From positions 3,720,001 to 3,784,000 of the forward strand of contig NZ_CP064032.1 in NCBI RefSeq assembly GCF_049532905.1: a stretch of DNA of 64,000 nt. The letters run 5' to 3'. The notes beneath the pieces are model-generated. The model was not told the origin of the DNA. It saw only the letters and a list, made by a program, of their open reading frames with translations, and searched no databases. Numbering within the stretch: position 1 is the stretch's first letter; every line of letters begins with the position of its first letter. The position numbers and the translations under genes are program-made. Source of the DNA: Dyella_B nitratireducens. GTDB taxonomy: Bacteria > Pseudomonadota > Gammaproteobacteria > Xanthomonadales > Rhodanobacteraceae. This document shows positions 26,999 to 34,032 of the stretch, one piece after another.

Positions 26999-28347
26999 GC
27001 ATTCGCGCGCTGCCGGCTCCACCAGCGCCACAACGCATACACCGGCACACCCAGCACGATGATCACCAAACTCATGCCGGCATCACGCGGTGTGCTGATC
27101 ACCGTCGCAGCGATCACACCCAGCACCGTCGCCACGAACACGAATGGCAACACGGGATAAAGCGGCACGCGATAAGGCGAACTCTGTGCACCGAACTGTC
27201 GGCGGTACCAGAACAAGGTGGCGATGCCGAAGGCATGGCCCAGCCATTCGCCGACGGTGGTGTAGTTGACCAATGAATCGAAGGTACCCGTGACGATCAG
27301 CACGATGGCCCAGAGGCCCAGCACGCCCAACGCAACTTGCGGTGCACGCCAACGTGCGTCGATTTGCCCCACCGAGCGGAAGAACATGCCATCCGCACCC
27401 ATGGTCTGCAGCACGCGCGCGCCACCAGCAATGGCGATGCTGCAATAGCCGAAGGTGGAGCACGCGATGCCAATGGCCATGATGGTGGCGCCGCGCGGCC
27501 CGAAGATGCTGCTCATCAGATCCGCCGCCGGCGCCTTGCTGGCGGCCAAGCCTGCATGGCCCAGGCCCACGAGGTAGGCGATGTTCGCCAGCACGTAGCA
27601 AACCACCACACCGACCAGACCCAGGGTGAGTGCGCGCGGCAAGGTACGCTGCGGATCGCGCACCTCGCCCGCCATGTCGTTCAAATAGTGGAAACCGCCG
27701 TAAGTAAACAGCACCGGCAATACCGCGCCGATCCATGCGCCTGCGGATACGTGCACCGTCGTATCCACGGCCAGTACGCCGCCAAAGTGCCCATGCGCCA
27801 GTACCAGGCCAACCACCAGCAGCATGCTGATCGCCGCCAGTTTCAGCAGCGTAAACACGTTCACCAGCCAAGCACCGGCGCGAACGCCGAACAGATTGAC
27901 CCCGACGATGAAAAAGATCGCACCCGCCGCAACCGGCTTCACCCATGGGGCAGGCAAGCTTGTGGCGCGGCAGAAGTAATCGGCAAACGTCACAGCCACG
28001 GCTGCGACGCTACCGGGATAGTTGATCAGCGCCATGGTCCAGCCGAACAGAAACGCCGGTAGTGCACCGAAAGCTTCGCGCAAATAGAGATAGATGCCGC
28101 CGGCCTGCGGACGCCGCGCACCCAATTCGGCGTAGCACAGCACACCGGCCAGCGTGAGCAGGCCGCCCAATACCCATAGCGCGAGTAATGGCAAGCCGGA
28201 TCCGGTGCGCTCGGCAACGGTCGCTGGCGTGCGGAAGATGCCGCTGCCGATCACGCCACCGACCACGATGGCGGCGCCGCTCCACATACCGAGGCGACGC
28301 AGATAGGAAGAGGATGAGGAGGTTTCGTCGGTCATAGATGCCGACAT
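26995..28347 (-). CDS. APC-superfamily amino acid permease
   Basis: The 450-residue protein has about 12 membrane helices. The first carries the unwound substrate motif VVGGVIGSGIFRTPATVAE typical of APC-family transporters, and helix 3 contains YLREAFGALPAFLFGW. It probably imports or exchanges an amino acid; the substrate is not readable. I start at the ATG at 28347 (MSASMTDET), which has CAGG upstream; Met5 (28335) is possible. Sequence upstream of this would run into the promoter region shared with the divergent ATP-grasp gene. The stop codon comes from a REP. Confidence 0.88.
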   Translation of the reverse strand: MSASMTDETSSSSSYLRRLGMWSGAAIVVGGVIGSGIFRTPATVAERTGSGLPLLALWVLGGLLTLAGVLCYAELGARRPQAGGIYLYLREAFGALPAFLFGWTMALINYPGSVAAVAVTFADYFCRATSLPAPWVKPVAAGAIFFIVGVNLFGVRAGAWLVNVFTLLKLAAISMLLVVGLVLAHGHFGGVLAVDTTVHVSAGAWIGAVLPVLFTYGGFHYLNDMAGEVRDPQRTLPRALTLGLVGVVVCYVLANIAYLVGLGHAGLAASKAPAADLMSSIFGPRGATIMAIGIACSTFGYCSIAIAGGARVLQTMGADGMFFRSVGQIDARWRAPQVALGVLGLWAIVLIVTGTFDSLVNYTTVGEWLGHAFGIATLFWYRRQFGAQSSPYRVPLYPVLPFVFVATVLGVIAATVISTPRDAGMSLVIIVLGVPVYALWRWWSRQRANA

Positions 28348-28437
28348 TAACCTGAGATGGCACCGGATGTCCGGTGACCTTTGCCCTATGCGACCGACCG
28401 GCAGCCGATCCCGGACGATGCAATGACCTAAGTCACG

Positions 28438-28467
28438 TTGACACTTCAAAAGAAGGTCCCGGATACT
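28438..28467 (+). promoter_or_regulatory. Predicted strong sigma-70 promoter of the ATP-grasp gene
   Basis: TTGACA (28438-28443) and GATACT (28462-28467) have an 18-bp spacer. The transcript would start near 28474, about 34 bases before the SAH-riboswitch-like fold. Confidence 0.65.
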
Positions 28468-28507
28468 CGCCACGTCACGCGCCATGACCCGCTACGCTGG
28501 CGCATCG

Positions 28508-28582
28508 GCCCCGAGGGGTGCTGCGACGGACGCCAGTCCGCCACGCTCGGGCCGCCGACCCAACCCTGTTCAAGGGCGCCCA
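28508..28582 (+). promoter_or_regulatory. Second SAH-riboswitch-like RNA, upstream of an ATP-grasp gene
   Basis: It aligns along its whole length with the ahcY riboswitch: CCCGAGGGG(T)GCTGCGAC (28510-28527), hairpin CGGAC-GCCA-GTCCG (28527-28540), CCACGCTCGG (28541-28550, one change from CCAGGCTCGG) and CAAGGGCGCCCA (28571-28582). P1 pairs 28510-28515 with 28546-28551. The pseudoknot GGGTGC (28516-28521) with GCGCCC (28576-28581) keeps six pairs although its bases differ from the ahcY copy, which is covariation. The downstream gene has no known link to SAH. Confidence 0.8.
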
Positions 28583-28601
28583 CCTCAATGATGTCGAGGT
28601 G
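28581..28601 (+). promoter_or_regulatory. Shine-Dalgarno-sequestering hairpin of the ATP-grasp gene
   Basis: CACCTC (28581-28586) pairs perfectly with GAGGTG (28596-28601), the ribosome binding site 5 bases before ATG 28607. C28581 is also the last base of the aptamer pseudoknot, so ligand-bound folding would compete with this hairpin and free the binding site. That predicts an SAH-on switch at translation level. Confidence 0.55.
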
Positions 28602-28606
28602 TCCTC

Positions 28607-29494
28607 ATGTCTTCTCCGCAATATCGACTTGCCATTGCTTCGTCCCGGGAGTTTTCATCCATCCATATGGATGACGTCTACCTCGTCGCCGTGCTCGAGC
28701 TACTTGGCATAGAACCCACCGTTTGCGTCTGGAACGATCCTGATGTGGATTGGACGGCTTTTGATGCCGTATTGATACGCACCATCTGGGATTACTTCGA
28801 GCACTACGCCGCATTCCTTGCTTGGACACATACGCTGGATCGGCTTGGCGTCACGGTCATCAACGACACGAAGATGCTGCGCTGGAATGGCGACAAGCGT
28901 TATCTGCTGGATCTCGAACGACAAGGTGTTCCGATCATTCCAACCCGTGTGGCGCATGGCGACGCGTTGCACGCAGTGCTGACGTCCATGGCCGATCAGG
29001 ATGTGGTGACCAAGCCTACGGTGAGCGGTGGCGCGTGGCATACCGTGCGCGGCAAAGTTGGCACGGTGGATTTTGAACAGGCACTCGCGCGATTGCCGAA
29101 ACAACTGGACTATCTCGTGCAGCCATTCGTGCCCGAGGTCGCGAGTCATGGCGAATGGTCGCTATTGTATTTCGGCGGCGCCTATAGCCATGCCGTGCTA
29201 AAACGCCCAACCTCCGGTGACTATCGCGTGCAGGAACAGCACGGCGGCATCATCAAGCCGGCGACACCGGATGACGCCATGGTTGCCGCCGGAAGCAGAA
29301 CCTTGGCGGCGGTTGCCGCACTAGGCCATCAGGCGCCGATCTATGCGCGCGTGGATGGCGTGGCGGTGGATGGCCAGTTCCTGATGATGGAACTGGAAGT
29401 GATCGAACCATCGCTGTTTCTGGCGGAGAGGCCGGATGCTGCGGAGCGGTTTGCGCGGTTGCTGTTGGAACGATTGCAAACACTTACGTGCTGA
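28607..29494 (+). CDS. ATP-grasp family ligase of unknown substrate
   Basis: The 295-residue protein has a pre-ATP-grasp N-terminal domain (about 1-95) and an ATP-grasp fold: DKRYLLDLERQGVPIIPT (96-113), the nucleotide lysine in VVTKPTVSGG (Lys136), the hinge YLVQPFVPE and the metal-site segment MELEVIEPSLF (261-271). The ELE-IEPS ending is seen in small ATP-grasp proteins related to glutathione synthetase, RimK and the cycloserine enzyme DcsG. The reaction would join an acyl-phosphate-activated carboxylate to an amine or thiol; the substrate cannot be read. An SAH-riboswitch-like leader suggests a role when S-adenosylhomocysteine or homocysteine accumulates. No partner gene follows. Confidence 0.85.
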   Translation: MSSPQYRLAIASSREFSSIHMDDVYLVAVLELLGIEPTVCVWNDPDVDWTAFDAVLIRTIWDYFEHYAAFLAWTHTLDRLGVTVINDTKMLRWNGDKRYLLDLERQGVPIIPTRVAHGDALHAVLTSMADQDVVTKPTVSGGAWHTVRGKVGTVDFEQALARLPKQLDYLVQPFVPEVASHGEWSLLYFGGAYSHAVLKRPTSGDYRVQEQHGGIIKPATPDDAMVAAGSRTLAAVAALGHQAPIYARVDGVAVDGQFLMMELEVIEPSLFLAERPDAAERFARLLLERLQTLTC

Positions 29495-29519
29495 GGCTTG
29501 TCGTTTGCCATGATCAGCT

Positions 29520-29564
29520 CTCTCCCCTGCAAGCAGGGGAGGGTGCGCATCACGGCAAGTATCG
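29520..29564. repeat. Hairpin repeat, family 3, copy B
   Basis: Stem CTCCCCTGC-AA-GCAGGGGAG (29522-29541) is followed by the tail GCGCATCACGGCAAGTATCG, as in copy A at 19307-19354. It lies in the gap between the ATP-grasp gene and dinB. Confidence 0.7.
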
Positions 29565-29645
29565 AGAGCATCACTCTGTCTTCAGTGCAGAGACCAGGAA
29601 GCCGCACGTACTAGAATCCCTCTGACCCCACAACCCGCGCACATC

Positions 29646-30737
29646 GTGCCCAACGCGTCACGCAAGATCATTCACGTCGACATGGATGCTTTCTACGCAT
29701 CCGTGGAGCAGCGTGACGATCCCTCACTGCGCGGCAAACCAGTGGTGGTGGCCTGGCGCGGCGCGCGTTCGGTGGTGTGCGCGGCAAGTTACGAAGCACG
29801 CAAGTTCGGCGTGCGTTCGGCCATGCCGGCGGTGCGGGCCGAGCGGCTTTGTCCGCAGGCGATCTTTGTGCCGCCGGATTTCGTGCGCTACAAAGCCGTC
29901 TCACGCCAGGTGCGGGAGATCTTTGCGCGCCATACCGACCTGATCGAACCGCTGTCGCTAGACGAAGCCTACCTCGACGTCACCGCCACCAAGACTGGCC
30001 TGCCCTCCGCCACGGCGACGGCTGAGGCAATTCGCGCCGCGATCCGCGAAGAGACTCATCTCACCGCCTCGGCTGGCGTCGCGCCGAACAAATTCCTGGC
30101 AAAAATCGCCTCGGACTGGAACAAGCCAGATGGCCTGTTCGTGATTCGCCCGCATCAGGTCATGGGCTTTCTTGCGCCGCTACCCGTGAATCGCCTGCCC
30201 GGTGTGGGCAAGGTGATGGAAGCGAAGCTCACGGCACTAGGCATCGCCACAGTCAGTGAATTGCGGGCGCTACAAGCCGAGGAGCTCGAACAGCGCTTTG
30301 GCCGCTGGGGCCGGCGATTGCATGAGCTTTCATTAGGCATCGACGACCACCCGGTGCAACCGAATCAGCTCACCATGCAAGTGTCGTCGGAGGATACCTT
30401 CGAGCACGACCTTACCCTCGACGAACTCGAACCGCATATCCGCCAGCTTGCAGAAAAGACCTGGGCTGGGCACATGCGTGAAGTGCAACGCGGACGCATC
30501 GCGCGCACCATCGTGCTAAAGCTCAAAACATCCGACTTTCATACCCTCACCCGCAGCCTTACACCCTCTGTGCGGCCGCGCTCAGCCACCGAGCTTGCCG
30601 ACCTGGCTTGTGCTTTGCGCGAGCGGGTCGAACGCTCCGCCGACAGTCGCTATCGACTGGTAGGCGTAGGCTTGTCCGGCTTCGTGGATCAGGACAATGT
30701 CATGGCGCAAACCGATCTGTTCGAGGACATTCCATGA
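29646..30737 (+). CDS. dinB: DNA polymerase IV (Y-family translesion polymerase)
   Basis: The 363-residue error-prone polymerase carries HVDMDAFYASVEQ (catalytic Asp12 region), SLDEAYLDVT with the second acidic pair, and the thumb helix-hairpin-helix PVNRLPGVGKVMEAKL. The C-terminus ends QTDLFEDIP, resembling the beta-clamp-binding tail QxxLF. The start is GTG at 29646. I see no clear LexA box in the upstream 150 bp. The stop overlaps the start of the alpha-glucuronidase gene (ATGA), so the two are translationally coupled, an unusual pairing. Confidence 0.96.
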   Translation: MPNASRKIIHVDMDAFYASVEQRDDPSLRGKPVVVAWRGARSVVCAASYEARKFGVRSAMPAVRAERLCPQAIFVPPDFVRYKAVSRQVREIFARHTDLIEPLSLDEAYLDVTATKTGLPSATATAEAIRAAIREETHLTASAGVAPNKFLAKIASDWNKPDGLFVIRPHQVMGFLAPLPVNRLPGVGKVMEAKLTALGIATVSELRALQAEELEQRFGRWGRRLHELSLGIDDHPVQPNQLTMQVSSEDTFEHDLTLDELEPHIRQLAEKTWAGHMREVQRGRIARTIVLKLKTSDFHTLTRSLTPSVRPRSATELADLACALRERVERSADSRYRLVGVGLSGFVDQDNVMAQTDLFEDIP

Positions 30738-32905
30738 GGTCACGCATGCGTGCATGGGCGATAGTCACCTTGATGCTGGCGATGATCTCGTGCGCATCGC
30801 CGTCACGTGCCGAAGATGGCTACGAACTATGGTTGCGCTATCACCCGCTGCCACCCGCGCAGGTGACCCTCTACAACCATCAAGCTACCGAGTTGATTGC
30901 CGGTGCTGCCACGTCTACGCAGGACGTGACCCGCAGCGAATTGCAGCGTGGGCTCAGTGGGTTGCTCGGGCACACCGTGTCGTTGTCTGATCACATCACT
31001 CACGATGGCGCAATCGTCGTCGGTACACCCGGCTCATCGGCATTGATCGGTAGCCTGCACCTGAATACCCAAAATCTTGGTAGTGATGGCTACTTGATTC
31101 GCAGCGTCATGGTGAACGGGCATGCTGCAACAGCCATCGTCGCCCAAACGGATGTCGGTGCGCTGTACGGGGCCTTCCACTTTCTGCGCCTGCTGCAAAC
31201 CGCACAGCCCATCGAACATCTCGATCTGCGCGAAACCCCGCGCTTGAAGCTGCGCGTACTCGATCACTGGGATTACCTGAACGGTCAGGTCGAGCGCGGC
31301 TATGCGGGTGCGTCGATCTGGGATTGGTGGAAGCTGCCGGACTGGCGCGCACCGCGCTATACCGATTATGCGCGCGCCAATGCTTCGATCGGCATCAACG
31401 GCACGGTGCTCAACAACGTCAACGCGGGCGCCATCATCCTTACCCCGGCATATCTTCAAAAGGTGGCTGCGCTGGCGGATGTATTTCGACCCTATGGCAT
31501 CCGGGTTTATCTGAGCATCCGCTTCAGCGCGCCCATCGAGATTGGTGGATTGAAGACTGCTGATCCACTCGATCCGCAGGTGCAAGCGTGGTGGCATGCC
31601 AAAGCAGATGAGATCTACAAGCTCATTCCGGATTTCGGCGGCTTTCTGGTGAAGGCCAATTCCGAAGGCCAGCCCGGTCCTGAGGATTACCATCGCACGC
31701 ATGCCGATGGTGCCAATATGCTTGCCGACGCACTCGCACCGCATGGTGGCGTGGTGATGTGGCGCGCATTCGTTTATTCGCAGAAAAATCCGGAAGATCG
31801 TGCCAAGCAGGCGTATGACGAATTCAAGCCGCTCGATGGCCGCTTTCACGCCAACGTGTTGGTACAGGTGAAGAACGGCCCCATCGATTTCCAGCCGCGG
31901 GAACCCTTTCATCCGCTGTTCGGTGCCATGCCGAAAACGCCGCTGATGATGGAATTCGAAATCACCAAGGAATACCTCGGCTTCGCCACGCATCTGGTCT
32001 ATCTCGGGCCGTTGTTCGAAGAAGTACTGTCGGCCGATACGATGGCGCGCGGCAACGGCTCCACCGTGGCGAAGGTGATCGACGGTTCGCTCGAAGGCCA
32101 TCCGCTGACGGGGATGGCTGGTGACGCGAATATCGGCACCGACCGCAACTGGTGCGGTTCGGATTTCAATCAGGCCAATTGGTACGTGTTCGGCCGACTC
32201 GCCTGGAACCCCATGCAATCGTCACGCTCCATCGCCGAAGACTGGGTGCGCATGACCTTCACCAACGACCAGGCCTTCGTCAAACCCGTCGTCGACATGA
32301 TGATGGGTTCGCGCGAAGCCACGGTGGATTACATGACGCCGCTTGGCCTGGTGCATCTGATGGGACCTGGCCATCATTACGGCCCCGCACCGTGGGATGC
32401 CAGCGAGTCAGAAGCGGATTGGCGGCCGGTCTATTATCACCGCGCGGATCACCAAGGCATCGGCTTCGATCGCACCAGTACGGGTAGCGATGCCGTGGCG
32501 CAATACGCGCCAGCGCTTGCGGCGCAGTTCAACGATGTGAAGCAAACACCAGAGCAATACCTGCTGTATTTCCATCACGTACCCTGGGATTACCGCATGC
32601 GTTCCGGCCAGACGCTGTGGCATGAACTGGTGGCGCATTACACGCAGGGTGTGGAAGACGTGAAGCAAATGCAAGAAACATGGCAGCATTTGGATGGCCA
32701 TATCGATGCGGAACGCTATCGCCAAGTAGCTGCTTTTCTTGCTGTCCAGGAAAAGGAAGCGCAATGGTGGCGGGATGCCTGCATTGCCTACTTTCAGAGC
32801 ATTTCCGGCCTGCCATTACCACCGGGTTACGCGCCGCCGCAACGATCGCTCACCTACTATGAGTCGCTGAAGTTTCAGTATGTACCGGGATTTTCGTCAT
32901 GGTGA
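30734..32905 (+). CDS. Secreted alpha-glucuronidase, GH67
   Basis: The 723-residue enzyme removes (4-O-methyl)-glucuronic acid from xylo-oligosaccharides of glucuronoxylan. An N-terminal signal sequence ends SPSRA at about 26; a cysteine at 20 could also be lipidated, but the lipobox is poor. Family hallmarks include GFLVKANSEGQPGPEDY with the general acid, ADGANMLADALAPHGGVVMWRAFVY and MMEFEITKEYLGF with the catalytic acids. The length is typical of GH67 (about 700). ATG 30734 overlaps the dinB stop by 4 bp. No xylanase or xyloside transporter gene is visible beside it. Confidence 0.93.
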   Translation: MRSRMRAWAIVTLMLAMISCASPSRAEDGYELWLRYHPLPPAQVTLYNHQATELIAGAATSTQDVTRSELQRGLSGLLGHTVSLSDHITHDGAIVVGTPGSSALIGSLHLNTQNLGSDGYLIRSVMVNGHAATAIVAQTDVGALYGAFHFLRLLQTAQPIEHLDLRETPRLKLRVLDHWDYLNGQVERGYAGASIWDWWKLPDWRAPRYTDYARANASIGINGTVLNNVNAGAIILTPAYLQKVAALADVFRPYGIRVYLSIRFSAPIEIGGLKTADPLDPQVQAWWHAKADEIYKLIPDFGGFLVKANSEGQPGPEDYHRTHADGANMLADALAPHGGVVMWRAFVYSQKNPEDRAKQAYDEFKPLDGRFHANVLVQVKNGPIDFQPREPFHPLFGAMPKTPLMMEFEITKEYLGFATHLVYLGPLFEEVLSADTMARGNGSTVAKVIDGSLEGHPLTGMAGDANIGTDRNWCGSDFNQANWYVFGRLAWNPMQSSRSIAEDWVRMTFTNDQAFVKPVVDMMMGSREATVDYMTPLGLVHLMGPGHHYGPAPWDASESEADWRPVYYHRADHQGIGFDRTSTGSDAVAQYAPALAAQFNDVKQTPEQYLLYFHHVPWDYRMRSGQTLWHELVAHYTQGVEDVKQMQETWQHLDGHIDAERYRQVAAFLAVQEKEAQWWRDACIAYFQSISGLPLPPGYAPPQRSLTYYESLKFQYVPGFSSW

Positions 32906-32912
32906 ACAGCGC

Positions 32913-33216
32913 GTAGGTTGGGGTGCCAACCCCAACGTCGTCATTCCCACACATCGCGATGTTGGGGTTTGCACCCTGAGATATCCCCGCGTTTTTTGCC
33001 CGTTATGCCTGAGAAGTCCTGGGTTTACATGAAGTTTGTTTCGAAGCCAGTCGTCATTCCGGCGAAGGCCGGAATCCATCGCCAGTGCGAAGCATGGATT
33101 CCGGCCTTCGCCGGAATGACGGTTCGCTCTGAAACAACAGTGACCTGAACTCCAACTTTTCCGCTTGGACAACGCAAAAAACGTGGGGATATCTCAGGGT
33201 TTGCACCCCAACCTAC
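32913..33216. repeat. 304-bp nested composite element (REP ends, second-family core)
   Basis: The outer ends are GTAG-REPs (GTAGGTTGGGGTGCC at 32913; TTGCACCCCAACCTAC ending 33216). Inside on both sides, in inverse orientation, lies the spacer (A/C)AAAAAACG(C/T)GGGGATATCTCAGGG: left copy inverted at about 32973-32998, right copy at 33174-33199. The core is a pair of 28-bp inverted arms (33052-33079, 33094-33121) of the second family. The interior of the left REPIN is the same as in the REPIN at 42058. The whole reads as one large imperfect palindrome with no gene. Confidence 0.8.
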
Positions 33217-33290
33217 ATACTTTTGGCGCTTTCCGCGTAGCATCCAGACTGGTTACGCTTGGATATCCTTCAATCCTAGGGTTGCCTGCC

Positions 33291-33965
33291 ATGCACCTTG
33301 AGTTGCCCCACGTACCGTTGAAGTCGCTAAAGGACTTCCTGAAGCATTATTTGATGATCGTGCTCAGCATTCTCACTGCACTGGGGCTGGAGGCGTGGAT
33401 TGAACGCACGCATCACATTCACGCAGCCGAGTTTGGCAGCCGCCAGATCGAGGCTGAGGTCCACTCCAATCTGTTGGCGGTGGAATCCGACCTGCAGAAC
33501 GACACCAAGCAACTGGAGCGGCTCGACAAGATCCGCGCGAGCGTGGCGCAGGATTTCAAATCGCACCTGCCGGATGAGGTCATCAAGCAGCACATACTTG
33601 CCCAGGTCAATGACAAATTCGATTTGAACATGACCTTCCCGGCCTTGCGTCACGAAGCATGGGATGTCGCAGTGGCCAACCAATCAGCCAGTTGGATCGA
33701 CCCGGAGCGCATGCAACGATATTCCGCTGCCTATGCCAGTCAGCGTGATGCCCTTGCCACCATGGCTGAAAACGCAACGCTGTTGACAAGCAGCACCAAT
33801 CTGAGCGACGTGATCGCCGATCTGCGAACAGGTGATGTACAGCCGCGCGAATTTTTGCACACCGTCAGCCAGATGACGGCTCTGCAACAGCAAACGGTGA
33901 ACAGTCTCAAGATACTCGAAAAGCAGCTCAACGATGCGTTGACCGCCAAGCCAGGCGCCGTTTGA
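33291..33965 (+). CDS. Single-pass membrane protein with helical cytoplasmic or periplasmic domain, unknown function
   Basis: The 224-residue protein begins MHLELPHVPLKSLKDFLKHYLMIVLSI; a single membrane helix spans about 21-38, followed by an acidic and helical domain with a likely coiled coil (about 50-110). I chose ATG 33291 because longer in-frame sequence upstream lies in repeat DNA. I do not recognise the family with confidence; similar short-helix proteins are common in Xanthomonadales. It ends at a bidirectional terminator facing lpdA. Confidence 0.7.
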   Translation: MHLELPHVPLKSLKDFLKHYLMIVLSILTALGLEAWIERTHHIHAAEFGSRQIEAEVHSNLLAVESDLQNDTKQLERLDKIRASVAQDFKSHLPDEVIKQHILAQVNDKFDLNMTFPALRHEAWDVAVANQSASWIDPERMQRYSAAYASQRDALATMAENATLLTSSTNLSDVIADLRTGDVQPREFLHTVSQMTALQQQTVNSLKILEKQLNDALTAKPGAV

Positions 33966-33982
33966 GCCGAACATCCGCAAAC

Positions 33983-34010
33983 AAAAAGGCCCGGAGAATC
34001 CGGGCCTTTT
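33983..34010. terminator. Bidirectional intrinsic terminator
   Basis: Stem GGCCCGG-AGAAT-CCGGGCC is flanked by AAAAA on the left and TTTT on the right, between convergent genes. Confidence 0.88.
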
Positions 34011-34032
34011 GCTACTCCATGATCAATATGCC

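Noticed and set aside
32966..32985. GCACCCTGAGATA resembling the CTGAGA box of a TPP riboswitch
   Set aside because: It is the junction of the REP arm and the conserved spacer of the composite repeat; the other TPP helices are missing and no thiamine gene follows.
33165..33290. Longer N-terminus for the 33291 membrane protein gene
   Set aside because: The extra 42 codons translate REP and spacer DNA (GISQGLHPNLHTF); the ATG at 33291 directly precedes the membrane helix region.
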